Source: Streptomyces sp. SID13031
GTDB lineage: Bacteria; Actinomycetota; Actinomycetes; Propionibacteriales; Kribbellaceae
Assembly (NCBI RefSeq): GCF_010548305.1
Contig: NZ_JAAGLV010000016.1
Span: 1-64,000, forward strand
DNA length: 64,000 bases
Direction of reading: 5' to 3'
The notes under the pieces are model-generated. The model worked only from the letters and a program-made list of their open reading frames with translations. It searched no databases and was not told the origin of the DNA. Below, piece after piece: positions 42,284 to 50,827 of this stretch. Position 1 is the stretch's first letter. Every line of letters begins with the position of its first letter. Made by a program: the position numbers and the translations under genes.

Positions 42284-43482
42284 AGCACCGGACCGGCTCG
42301 CTGGTCGCTGCGGTGGCGGCCTCTGCAGTGGCCGCTGTGTTGGTGGGTGGCGCAGTCGCGTACCGGCAGGTCCCGAGCGCCAGTACTTCGGCAGCGGTGC
42401 CACTGCCCCACCTCGACACAGCGATCCCGCAGCTCTCGAAGACCCCGTCCGGAACTCCCTCCACTCCGCTGCCGGTTCTGCCGGCAACCCCGAAACTGGT
42501 ACCGCCCACGATCGCCCTCAGCCCGCCGACCCCGGCCTGGACCGGCCCGGTCAAGGTTCCGGTCGTACTGGCGAAACTCAGCAAAGGCCGGGCGCCACAG
42601 CTGCCCTACCTGGTCGACCGCGAGGTTCGCGGAGGTGACGGGTGGGCCAGGAAGATTCCGGGCACCGACACCATCTTCGACATCGTCCGGATGGGCGACG
42701 AGGTCCTGGCCACCCTCTCCGGCACCGGCGACCGGCTTGTCAGGGTCGGCCCGAACGGCCGGACGAAGTACACCGAAGGCATCACTTCCCTGGTCGGCGG
42801 GGAATTCGACAACGTCGCCTACGCTGCGATGCCACCCGACTCGCGCGGCGGCGTCGTCTACTTCGAGCGGGCCGGGTCGGTCTGGAAGGTCCAGGCGCCG
42901 GCCACGGCCCAAGGGCTGCAGGTCCTCGGTGTGCAGAACGAGAACAAGGTCTTCTACCGCTGGCAGGACTCCCCTGGCAGTCACTGGAAGCTGTTCGAGT
43001 GGGTTCCTGGCTCCACGAGCGAGTCGGCGCCCGTGCAGGTCAAGTCCGTCCTCTCGGCCGACTACGTCTCGGCCGATGGCACTGTGGCCGGCTCGATCTC
43101 CGACTCCGCTCCCGCCGAGGGCGCGCGGACCTGCTCGACCGTGACCCAGCTGGCCACCGGCAAAAGGCTGTGGCGGACCTGCGACAGCTGGGTCCAGGGC
43201 TTCACCCCCGACCACTCCGTCACCATCGGCACCGGCGGGCGCGGCGACGACGGGACCGCGACCTCGATCGTCGCGCAGGAGACCGCCACCGGCAAGGTGA
43301 TCCGGGAGTGGACGGGTGAGTTCGAGACCGTGGTGGCCGAGGACGACCAGCATCTGCTGATCGTCGCCGGGCACACGGTCAAGAACACCCTGAGGTCGAT
43401 CATCCGGTGCGACATCGGAACCGGCAGCTGTGAGCTCGCCCTCGACCTGGCCCACAACTACCTGAAACTCAGCGGGGACTGA
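42280..43482 (+). CDS. membrane-anchored extracellular protein, tandem paralogue 2
   Basis: A 400-residue protein. A short basic N-terminus is followed by one hydrophobic segment (LVAAVAASAVAAVLVGGAVA), which acts as a signal anchor. Then comes a Pro/Thr/Ser linker (IPQLSKTPSGTPSTPLPVLP) and an about 300-residue extracellular domain. The domain has family marks: KLSKGRAPQLPYLVDREVRG near its start, TQLATGKRLWRTCDSWVQGF, and EDDQHLLIVAG with IIRCDIGTGSCELAL at the end. The alternating strand pattern suggests a beta-propeller stabilised by cysteine pairs. Function is unknown. It is part of a four-gene tandem operon beside a Ser/Thr kinase. Confidence 0.75.
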   Translation: MKHRTGSLVAAVAASAVAAVLVGGAVAYRQVPSASTSAAVPLPHLDTAIPQLSKTPSGTPSTPLPVLPATPKLVPPTIALSPPTPAWTGPVKVPVVLAKLSKGRAPQLPYLVDREVRGGDGWARKIPGTDTIFDIVRMGDEVLATLSGTGDRLVRVGPNGRTKYTEGITSLVGGEFDNVAYAAMPPDSRGGVVYFERAGSVWKVQAPATAQGLQVLGVQNENKVFYRWQDSPGSHWKLFEWVPGSTSESAPVQVKSVLSADYVSADGTVAGSISDSAPAEGARTCSTVTQLATGKRLWRTCDSWVQGFTPDHSVTIGTGGRGDDGTATSIVAQETATGKVIREWTGEFETVVAEDDQHLLIVAGHTVKNTLRSIIRCDIGTGSCELALDLAHNYLKLSGD

Positions 43483-43484
43483 CG

Positions 43485-44690
43485 ATGCCGCAGCACAGGA
43501 ACGGCCGACTGGTCGCAGTCGTCGCGTCGGTAGCCGTTGCCGCCGTTGTGGTTGGTGGTGTGGTCGCGTATCGGCAGGCGCCGCAGACGGGTGGCCCGGC
43601 GGCGGCGCCGCTGCCGGGGCAGTCGACGCCGACTCCGAGTACTACGCCGTCGAAGACGGCGGTCGTCACGCCACCGCTCACTCCGTCACTCACTCCGCCG
43701 AGCGTGCCGAGCAAGACGCCGAGCAGCGCGCCGCCTGGCTTCACCGGGCCGACCAAGATCGCGCTGAACCTCACCAAGCTGGCCAAGGGCCGCGATCCCC
43801 AGGTCCCGTATCTCGTCGGCCGGGTGATTCGCGGCGGGCCGGGCGGGCCAATCACGATCCCCGGCAAGCAGGAGATCTACGAGTTCGCCCGCACCGCCAG
43901 CTGGGTGTACGCCGTCGTCGCCAAAGGCGTGGGGACGGAACTGATCAAGGACGGACCGGGAGACGACCAGGTCGAGCGGGTGCCCGACGTCTCGGCGGTG
44001 GTGAGCAGCGCCGACGGGACGACAGCGGCGTTCTCGACGACCCGGACCGGCGAGCTGGGCCAGGCGCTCAAGGGCGGCGTCCTGTACTTCGACGAAGGCT
44101 TGACGCAGCAGAAGCTCAACCTTCCGGCTGCCACCAAGCTGCGCGTCCTTGCCGTGGTGAGCGGCAAGGTCTATTTCAAGGCCAACGACGACGAAACCGG
44201 TCCGTCGGCGCTCTACTCCTGGACGCCGGGCGCGGCGAAGGCCACCCGGATCAAGGCCGACTCGCCCACCGGCATCTCCCGCGACGGCCGGCTGGTCGCC
44301 TCGAGGGGCCTGGTCAGCGATGGCGGCTCCTGTACCGACATCGCCGAGATCGCGACCGGCAAGCGACTCTGGAAGACCTGCGAGAACACCATCGGCGGCT
44401 TCACCCCGGACGGCCTGACCGTCTTCGGAGGACCCGCGTACCTTGACGGCTACTGCTCCAGGACCGCCTCCGCGCTCGACGGCGTGACGGGCGTGCTCCG
44501 GCGCGAGTGGAGCAGTTGCTTCTTGCAGACCGTCCCCGAGGACGACCAGCACCTGCTCTACCTCGCGGACGCCGAGAACGGCCAGGGCGAGGGCAACGGT
44601 CAGCGCGCGATCATCCGATGCACCATCCCCACCGGCGCCTGCGAGCTGGCGACCCCGTTGACCAAAGCTAGCGTGAAGATCGGCCAGTGA
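43485..44690 (+). CDS. membrane-anchored extracellular protein, tandem paralogue 3
   Basis: A 401-residue protein with the same plan as its neighbours: anchor RLVAVVASVAVAAVVVGGVV, then a Thr/Pro/Ser linker (PSTTPSKTAVVTPPLTPSLT). The domain opens with GFTGPTKIALNLTKLAKGRD and PQVPYLVGRVIRGG. It holds SCTDIAEIATGKRLWKTCEN with GGFTPDGLTVFGG, and finishes EDDQHLLYLAD with IIRCTIPTGACELAT. It starts 3 bp after the previous stop and ends in a GTGA junction with the next frame. The near-identical starts of paralogues 3 and 4 point to recent duplication. Confidence 0.75.
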   Translation: MPQHRNGRLVAVVASVAVAAVVVGGVVAYRQAPQTGGPAAAPLPGQSTPTPSTTPSKTAVVTPPLTPSLTPPSVPSKTPSSAPPGFTGPTKIALNLTKLAKGRDPQVPYLVGRVIRGGPGGPITIPGKQEIYEFARTASWVYAVVAKGVGTELIKDGPGDDQVERVPDVSAVVSSADGTTAAFSTTRTGELGQALKGGVLYFDEGLTQQKLNLPAATKLRVLAVVSGKVYFKANDDETGPSALYSWTPGAAKATRIKADSPTGISRDGRLVASRGLVSDGGSCTDIAEIATGKRLWKTCENTIGGFTPDGLTVFGGPAYLDGYCSRTASALDGVTGVLRREWSSCFLQTVPEDDQHLLYLADAENGQGEGNGQRAIIRCTIPTGACELATPLTKASVKIGQ

Positions 44691-44707
44691 GCCATCAGGA
44701 GCAAGCC

Positions 44708-45925
44708 ATGAAACAGAAGAACGGCCGTCTGGTCGTGCTGGTCGCGTCGGTGGCAGTTGCCGCGGTCGTGGTCGGCGGGGTGCTCGCGTACCGGCAGTCG
44801 CCGAAGCAGGCCACGGCGGCCGAGGCGGTGCCGTTGCCTGGTCAGGCCAGTACGCCGACACCGGCTCTTACGCCGTCGAAGACACCGGTGGTGCCCCCGT
44901 CGATCAGTCCGTCGGGCAAGCCGCCGAGTGTCCCGAGCACGACGCCGAGTAGCACGCCGCCGGGCTTCACCGGGCCGACCACGGTCGAGCTGACCGTGAG
45001 CAAGCTCCCCAAGGGCCGCGAGCCGCAGGTGCCGTACCTGGTCGGTCGCGAGGTGCGTGGCGGGGCGGGGGAGGTGGCGAAGGTCCCCGGCAACGGGAGC
45101 ATCTACGCGGTGGGCAGGCTCGATCCTTACGTGCTGGCGATCGTCGACAAGGGTGAAGACACAGGGACCGAGCTGGTGCGTTTCGACGGCTACAGCAACG
45201 ACGTCCGGCGTACGGCGGGTGTGTCGTCGCTGGTGACCACCGAGGACCAGTCCTCGGCGGCGTACGCGGCCGCCCGGATCAGCTCGCAGGGCTCCGCCAC
45301 CAAGGGCGCCACCGTGTACGCCGAGCACGGCGGCACGGTCCAGAGCCTCAAGGTGCCGAACGGCTGGAACGTCGAGGTGCTCGCCTACGCGAACGGTAAG
45401 GTCTTCTACCGCTCCGGCGAAACAGAGCAAAGCGCCTGGAATCTCTACGCCTGGACCCCCGGCGCGGCAAAGGCCGTCCTCCAGAAGGTCCCCGCCCCGA
45501 CCGCCGTCTCTTCCGACGGCCGGATCGCCGCGTCCGCCGGCCTGATCAACAACACCGGCAGCTGCAGCACGATCAGCGAGATCGCCACCGGCAAACAACT
45601 CTGGCGAACCTGCGACAACCTGATCAGCGGCTTCACGCCCGACGGCGCCACCGCGATCGGCGGTCCGGCGTACGCCGATGGCTACTGCTCGCTCGAGCAG
45701 GCGGCACTCGACACCAAGGGCGGAACCCTCCTCCGCGAATGGAAGGGCTGCTTCCATCAGATGAAGGCCGAGGACGACCAGCACATGCTGATGGTCGCCG
45801 TAGCCTCCGGCGGCGGGGGCGACCCGGGCACCAAGAGCGCCATCATCCGCTGCAACATCACCAACGGCACCTGCGAACTCGCCACCCCGATCAGCACCGA
45901 CGTCCCCCTGAGCATCGGCGACTGA
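44708..45925 (+). CDS. membrane-anchored extracellular protein, tandem paralogue 4
   Basis: A 405-residue protein from ATG 44708 behind AGGAGC; a GTG at 44687 overlapping the previous stop is also open. Anchor: RLVVLVASVAVAAVVVGGVL. The linker is rich in TPS. The domain has GFTGPTTVELTVSKLPKGRE, PQVPYLVGREVRGG, SCSTISEIATGKQLWRTCDN, ISGFTPDGATAIGG and EDDQHMLMVAV with IIRCNITNGTCELAT. It is closest to paralogue 3. The set may bind a surface ligand or interact with the divergent kinase (inference from position only). Confidence 0.75.
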   Translation: MKQKNGRLVVLVASVAVAAVVVGGVLAYRQSPKQATAAEAVPLPGQASTPTPALTPSKTPVVPPSISPSGKPPSVPSTTPSSTPPGFTGPTTVELTVSKLPKGREPQVPYLVGREVRGGAGEVAKVPGNGSIYAVGRLDPYVLAIVDKGEDTGTELVRFDGYSNDVRRTAGVSSLVTTEDQSSAAYAAARISSQGSATKGATVYAEHGGTVQSLKVPNGWNVEVLAYANGKVFYRSGETEQSAWNLYAWTPGAAKAVLQKVPAPTAVSSDGRIAASAGLINNTGSCSTISEIATGKQLWRTCDNLISGFTPDGATAIGGPAYADGYCSLEQAALDTKGGTLLREWKGCFHQMKAEDDQHMLMVAVASGGGGDPGTKSAIIRCNITNGTCELATPISTDVPLSIGD

Positions 45926-45960
45926 TGTCTGCCGGCAGCTAACCAACGGACGTAGGGAGG

Positions 45961-46466
45961 CTGTCCGGCGGCGTCGAGACACTGGATCTGTTGGTGGGGT
46001 TGGGCGAGCGGGCCGTGTGGGTGCGGGGTAATGCGGACCGGGAGCTGGTGGAGATGGCTCGGGGGTCGTTCGAGGGCGATCCGCCGGATCCGGTGAGCCC
46101 TTGGGCGGCCGAGCAACTCCGGGAGGATCAGGTCGAGTTGCTGTCCAAGCTGCCGACCACTGTGACTCTTGGCGACACCTTGTTCTGCCATGCGACTCCC
46201 CGGGACGACGAGGAGATGGTGCTGGTCGACAGCCCGATCTCCCGGTGGGCGACGGTCCTCGGCGGCGTACCGGAGGAGATCAGGACGATCGTCTGCGGCC
46301 GACTGGCGTCCAGCTCCGCCGTACTGCGCTGGCCCCCACCGCTGCCGACCAGCTCGCGAGGAACTCGTCGTACCCCGGGATCGAGGAGTGGCTGGACGCG
46401 TACCTGCGCTCCAACTACTCCGACACCGAGGCCCTCGAGGCGTTCAGGCCGCGCTCGGAGGTCTGA
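45961..46466 (+). pseudogene. calcineurin-like metallophosphoesterase, truncated and internally deleted
   Basis: The reading GLGERAVWVRGNADRELVEM contains the GNAD motif of YfcE/MJ0936-like phosphoesterases. LGDTLFCHATPRDDEEMVLV contains the HAT-type metal His, and SRWATVLGGVPEEIRTIVCG follows. The expected GHTHMP motif and about 60 residues are deleted. The C-terminal end (NSSYPGIEEWLDAYLRSNYS, then DTEALEAFRPRSEV) is in another frame, ending at 46466. The N-terminal DxH motif is also missing upstream. The gene is clearly inactive. Confidence 0.78.
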
Positions 46467-46483
46467 GCGGCTACCGTCAGGGC

Positions 46484-47614
46484 ATGTTTGCGCGGCGACG
46501 GAAGCACTTCGGCACCTCGGCCGACAAGGCGACGTACGCGACGCTGCACACTGCCTCGCTGGCGACGCCGAGTCTGCGCGAGGGGCTGACCCCTGCGGCC
46601 GCCGGCAAGGCCAGCAAGCACCTGCGCGACCTGCTCGGTACTGCGGCCATCGCCATCTGCGACTCCTCGGGCGTGCTCGCCTGGGACGGTGTCGGCGGCG
46701 CCTACGAGAGCAACCATCGGGGGGACGCCAAGGCCCTCGCAGCAACCACCCTGCGCACCGGGCGGACCGCAGTACTGGGTATTCATGATGTGGCCTGCGG
46801 CGACCCGCAGTGCCCGGTCCGTACTGCGGTAGTCGCGCCGATCGTCACCGAAGATCGCGTAGTTGCCGTCCTGGTCGCCTACAGCCCTCGCTCGTCGGCA
46901 GCACTCGTCAGGGCGACCGAGGAGGTCGCCAGGTGGGTGTCCGGCCAGGTGGAGCTCGCTGAGCTCAACAAGGAGCGCACCCGGGCCATGGAGGCCGAGT
47001 TGCGGGCGCTCCGGGCCCAGATCAGCCCGCACTTCATCTACAACGCCCTCGCCGCGATCGCCTCCTTCGTCCGGACCGACCCCGAGCGCGCCCGCGAACT
47101 GCTGCTCGAGTTCGCCGACTTCTCCCGCTACGCGCTGCGCCGCGGCGGGGAGTTCACCACGCTGTCCGACGAGCTGCGCAACGTCGAGCGGTACCTCGTA
47201 CTGGAGCAGGCGCGGTTCGGCGAACGGCTCAAGGTCTCGCTGCTGATCGCGCCCGAGGTGCTGTCCGTGGCGATCCCGTTCCTGGTCGTCCAGCCGCTCG
47301 TGGAGAACGCGGTGCGGCACGGTCTGGACGGCACGACGGGCGTCGGCCGGATCACCATCCGCGCCGAGGACCGCGGGCAGGAGGCCGAGATCAGCGTCGA
47401 GGACGACGGCGCCGGCAGCGACCCGGAGGTGATCCGCGCAGCGCTGGCATGCGAGTCGAGCGGCGACTCGGTCGGGCTCGGCAACGTCGACGCCCGGCTG
47501 CGCCAGGTCTACGGCGACGCCTACGGCCTGGTGGTCGAGACGGCACCCGACGCCGGTACAAAGGTCAGCTTCCGGGTGCCCAAATACTCCTCAGGGGTGC
47601 ATGCCTCGGCTTAG
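46484..47614 (+). CDS. soluble LytS-type sensor histidine kinase
   Basis: A 376-residue protein from ATG 46484. The N-terminal half (about 30-160) is GAF-like with two or three cysteines (CDSSGVLAWDG, HDVACGDPQCPVRT) and no membrane helix, so it senses a cytoplasmic signal. The His_kinase (PF06580) domain has phospho-acceptor His183 in QISPHFIYNALAAIASF, and the ATPase domain has VVQPLVENAVRHGL and SVGLGNVDARLRQVYG. It pairs with the LytTR regulator starting 10 bp downstream. The linked symporter genes suggest that it controls carboxylate uptake. Confidence 0.92.
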   Translation: MFARRRKHFGTSADKATYATLHTASLATPSLREGLTPAAAGKASKHLRDLLGTAAIAICDSSGVLAWDGVGGAYESNHRGDAKALAATTLRTGRTAVLGIHDVACGDPQCPVRTAVVAPIVTEDRVVAVLVAYSPRSSAALVRATEEVARWVSGQVELAELNKERTRAMEAELRALRAQISPHFIYNALAAIASFVRTDPERARELLLEFADFSRYALRRGGEFTTLSDELRNVERYLVLEQARFGERLKVSLLIAPEVLSVAIPFLVVQPLVENAVRHGLDGTTGVGRITIRAEDRGQEAEISVEDDGAGSDPEVIRAALACESSGDSVGLGNVDARLRQVYGDAYGLVVETAPDAGTKVSFRVPKYSSGVHASA

Positions 47615-47624
47615 TGTGTGGGCC

Positions 47625-48371
47625 ATGACCGACTCTCCCCTGCGTGCGCTCGTTGCTGACGACGAGGAGCCGGCGCGGAACGAGCTGGTCTACCTGCTCG
47701 GCCAGGACCCCCGGATCGGCCCGATCCAGACCGCTGCGAACGGGCCCGAGGCGCTGAAGATCCTGGAGAAGTCCGACTTGGACGTCGTCTTCTGCGACAT
47801 CAAGATGCCCGGGCTGGACGGGATCGATCTGGCCAAGGTGCTGGCCAAGTTCAAGAGCCCGCCGCAGATCGTCTTCGTCACGGCGTACGACGAACACGCG
47901 GTCGCCGCCTTCGAGCTGCACGCCACCGACTACGTGATGAAGCCGGTCCGGGCCGAGCGCCTCGCCGAGGCGGTCCGCCGGGTCATCATCGCCAGTACGC
48001 CGACCGCCGTACCGCCGCAGGAGGACTCCGACGACGAGACGATCCCGGTGGAGCTGGCCGGCGTCACCCGGTTCGTGCAGCGTTCGACGGTCCGGTACGT
48101 CGAAGCGCAGGGTGACTACGCCCGACTGCATACCGGGCAGAACTCGCACCTGGTCCGGATCCCGCTCAGCACGCTGGAGGAGCGCTGGCGCGACGCCGGC
48201 TTCACCCGGATCCACCGCAGCACGCTGGTCGCGCTCGCCCACGTCGACGAGATGCGCGTCGACGGCGGCCGCTGTGCCGTCCGAGTCGGTGACGACTGGC
48301 TCCCCGTCAGCCGCCGCCACACCCGCGAACTCCGCGACCTCCTGGTCCGCTCGACCTCGCTGCGCGGATGA
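47625..48371 (+). CDS. LytTR-family response regulator
   Basis: A 248-residue protein. The receiver domain has ALVADDEEPARNELVY, phospho-acceptor Asp58 in VVFCDIKMPGLDG, VTAYDEHAV and YVMKPVR. The C-terminal LytTR DNA-binding domain (about 140-245) has VRYVEAQGDYARLHTG, RIPLSTLEERW, FTRIHRSTLVALAHV and WLPVSRRHTRELRDLL. It is cotranscribed with the LytS-like kinase; its stop overlaps the next gene by four bases. It likely activates the symporter genes downstream, as described for similar actinobacterial acetate-uptake loci. Confidence 0.93.
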   Translation: MTDSPLRALVADDEEPARNELVYLLGQDPRIGPIQTAANGPEALKILEKSDLDVVFCDIKMPGLDGIDLAKVLAKFKSPPQIVFVTAYDEHAVAAFELHATDYVMKPVRAERLAEAVRRVIIASTPTAVPPQEDSDDETIPVELAGVTRFVQRSTVRYVEAQGDYARLHTGQNSHLVRIPLSTLEERWRDAGFTRIHRSTLVALAHVDEMRVDGGRCAVRVGDDWLPVSRRHTRELRDLLVRSTSLRG

Positions 48372-48748
48372 GCACTTCAGAACCACCCCGGCGGGTTCGC
48401 GTGACCAGTCCTCGGACGGCAGCCGCCCGCCGGATGACCGCGCACACCGGGACCCGGGAGATCGACGAGCAGACCCGGGTCGGCGAGGTCTACATGCACT
48501 CGCTGATCCAGTCGCAGCTCCGGCTCGCGCTCGTCGTCATCGCCGGCGCTGCCGTAGCACTGGGCGGCCTGCCGTTGCTCTTCCTGCTCGTCCCGGCGAC
48601 CCGCACCCTGCCGGTCTTCGGGATCCCGCTGCCCTGGCTGCTGCTCGGCGTCGTCGTCTACCCCGTCGTCTATGTCGCCGCCCGCATCTACGTCCGGCAC
48701 GCCGAACGGATCGAAGCCGAGTTCACCGAGTTCGTCGGGCGGAAGTAG
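48368..48748 (+). CDS. small membrane protein accompanying the symporter
   Basis: A 126-residue protein with a charged N-terminal 45 residues. Two membrane segments follow (LRLALVVIAGAAVALGGLPL with LFLLV, and LPWLLLGVVVYPVVYVAARI). It ends in AERIEAEFTEFVGRK. The position immediately before an acetate-permease-like gene and the topology match DUF485/DUF4212-type helper proteins. The sequence is only distantly like the DUF485 protein at 50483. It is coupled to the regulator by an ATGA overlap. Confidence 0.7.
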   Translation: MSTSEPPRRVRVTSPRTAAARRMTAHTGTREIDEQTRVGEVYMHSLIQSQLRLALVVIAGAAVALGGLPLLFLLVPATRTLPVFGIPLPWLLLGVVVYPVVYVAARIYVRHAERIEAEFTEFVGRK

Positions 48749-50296
48749 ATGTCCTCGGCAATGAGTCTGACCGCGATCGGATTGGTGATCGCGGCAACCA
48801 TCGGGATCGGCCTGTTCGGGTTGCGGATCTCCCGGACGACGAGCGACTTCTACGTCGCCAGCCGGGCCGTCAGCCCGTCCTGGAACGCCTCCGCGATCAG
48901 CGGCGAGTACTTGTCGGCGGCATCTTTCCTCGGCGTCGCCGGCCTGGTGCTGGTCAACGGCGCCGACATGCTCTGGTTCTCGGTCGGCTACACCGTCGGC
49001 TACCTGATGCTCCTCGTCCTGATCGCCGCGCCGCTGCGGAGATCCGGCGCCTACACGCTGCCTGACTTCGCCGAGACGCGCTTCGAGTCCGCCGTCGTCC
49101 GCCGAATCTGCTCCTGCCTCGTCGTCGGCATCGGCACCCTCTACCTGCTGCCCCAACTGCGCGGCGCCGGTCTGACCGTCCACACGGTGACCGGCGCACC
49201 GCCCGCGGTCGGAGCGGCCCTGGTCGCGCTGATCGTGGTGATCAACGTCGCCGCCGGCGGGATGCGCTCGATCACCTTCGTACAGGCCTTCCAGTACTGG
49301 CTCAAGCTCACCGCCCTGGCCGCACCCATCTTCGTTGTCCTGATCGCCTGGCGGTCGGGCGATCACCCGGTCGGCGTCCTGGATTCCCTGCAGGGCGCCG
49401 GCGCCGAGTGGGCCGAGCCGCTCTCCCGGGCCGGCGGTCGCGATCACCCGCTCTACGCGACGTACTCGTTGCTGCTGGCCCTTTGTTTCGGCACGATGGG
49501 CCTGCCGCACGTCCTCGTCCGCTTCTACACCAACCCGGACGGCCGCGCGGCCCGCCGTACGACGGTCGTCGTGCTCTCCCTGCTCGGCGCGTTCTACCTC
49601 TTCCCACCCCTGTACGCCGTACTGGGCCGAACCTTCGCGCCAGACCTGATCGGTGGCGGCGCAGACACCGTCGTGCTCGAGCTTCCGAGCCGAATTTTCC
49701 CTGGCACAACAGGCGATCTGCTCGGTGCGCTCGTCGCGGCCGGAGCCTTCGCCGCGTTCCTGTCGACCTCCTCGGGGCTGACCGTCGCCATCGCCGGCGT
49801 GATCGACCAGGACCTCCTGCGCAACCGCCTCAACCGCCTGACCGGCGGCGACTACCTGGCCGTCAACAGCTTCCGGATCGCTGCTGTGCTGGCGATCGCG
49901 GTCCCCTACCTGGCCTTCAACCTCACCGGCGCGTTGAGCCTCGCCGACACCGTCGGCCTCGCCTTCGCCGTGGCGGCGTCGACCTTCTGCCCCCTGCTGG
50001 TGCTGGGGATCTGGTGGCGCAGGATGTCCATCATCGGCGCCGCGGCCGGCCTGATCGTCGGCGGAGTCGCCGCGATCGCCGCAGTAGTGGTCAACGTCGT
50101 CGGCCCACCCCTGGCCGGCTGGCCGAAGGCCCTGATCGGCCAGCCCGCCGCCTGGACGATGCCGCTGGCCTTCATCACCGTGATCGTCGTCTCCAAGCTC
50201 ACCCCGCACAAGATCCCCCGCGGCACCGCCCGCAGCATGGTCCGCCTGCACACCCCCGAAGCCGTCGACGTCGACCGAGGCCTCCCTCCAGCCTGA
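48749..50296 (+). CDS. sodium:solute symporter family protein (acetate-permease-like)
   Basis: A 515-residue protein of the SSS family with about 13 hydrophobic helices. It starts right after the previous stop. Family marks are DFYVASRAVSPSWNASAISG, EYLSAASFLGVAGLVLV, the GGMRSITFVQAFQYWLK loop, CFGTMGLPHVLVRFYTNPDG and GAFAAFLSTSSGLTVAIAG. It imports a small carboxylate with sodium or protons across the cytoplasmic membrane. It is more divergent from ActP than the second copy at 50824, so the substrate may differ. Confidence 0.88.
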   Translation: MSSAMSLTAIGLVIAATIGIGLFGLRISRTTSDFYVASRAVSPSWNASAISGEYLSAASFLGVAGLVLVNGADMLWFSVGYTVGYLMLLVLIAAPLRRSGAYTLPDFAETRFESAVVRRICSCLVVGIGTLYLLPQLRGAGLTVHTVTGAPPAVGAALVALIVVINVAAGGMRSITFVQAFQYWLKLTALAAPIFVVLIAWRSGDHPVGVLDSLQGAGAEWAEPLSRAGGRDHPLYATYSLLLALCFGTMGLPHVLVRFYTNPDGRAARRTTVVVLSLLGAFYLFPPLYAVLGRTFAPDLIGGGADTVVLELPSRIFPGTTGDLLGALVAAGAFAAFLSTSSGLTVAIAGVIDQDLLRNRLNRLTGGDYLAVNSFRIAAVLAIAVPYLAFNLTGALSLADTVGLAFAVAASTFCPLLVLGIWWRRMSIIGAAAGLIVGGVAAIAAVVVNVVGPPLAGWPKALIGQPAAWTMPLAFITVIVVSKLTPHKIPRGTARSMVRLHTPEAVDVDRGLPPA

Positions 50297-50482
50297 CCGC
50301 CGCTCGTCGTGGGATTGGGACCGTTCGTCGCAGGGACGGGGGCCGTCGGACGAGGCGTGGGCGCCGCTGGGCGCTCGATGCTGTTCGGTGCTGTCGGGAG
50401 CGGAGTGAGCTGGACCACAGTACGGACCAGCAACCCTGCACGCCGGTTTCCGCCCGGCCTGATCCCGTCTGGAGGTCCCGCG

Positions 50483-50827
50483 ATGAGCGATACGCGCCGC
50501 GCGGCCGGCGATCCGGAACTGACGACGTACCGAGATGTCCAGCTGTCACCGGACTTCTCCGAACTACGTCGCCGGTTCCGGCGCTTCGTGTTCCCGATGA
50601 CCGGCCTGTTCCTGGTCTGGTACTTCGTCTACGTCCTGCTCGCCGACTATGCGCACGGGTTCATGTCGCACAAGGTCGGCGGCAACATCACCGTCGCGCT
50701 CTTGTTCGGGCTCGGCCAGTTCGTCTCCACCTTCGCGATCACGCTGCTCTATGTCCGCTGGGCCGACAAGTCGTTCGACCCGGAGGCCGAGAAACTGCGT
50801 GACCTGATCGAGGGAGACCACAGATGA
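50483..50827 (+). CDS. DUF485 membrane protein
   Basis: A 114-residue protein from ATG 50483 behind GGAGG. FSELRRRFRRFVFPMTGLFL, then VWYFVYVLLADYAHGFM and GLGQFVSTFAITLLYVRWAD are the classic DUF485 pattern of two helices with a conserved polar turn. These proteins are encoded directly upstream of ActP-type symporters, as here, and overlap them (ATGA). The role is presumably to assist the permease. Confidence 0.92.
   Translation: MSDTRRAAGDPELTTYRDVQLSPDFSELRRRFRRFVFPMTGLFLVWYFVYVLLADYAHGFMSHKVGGNITVALLFGLGQFVSTFAITLLYVRWADKSFDPEAEKLRDLIEGDHR

Noticed and set aside
41866-43455. Minus-strand frame antisense to the tandem membrane-anchored proteins
   Set aside because: No signal, no domain, and the plus strand has four mutually similar proteins.
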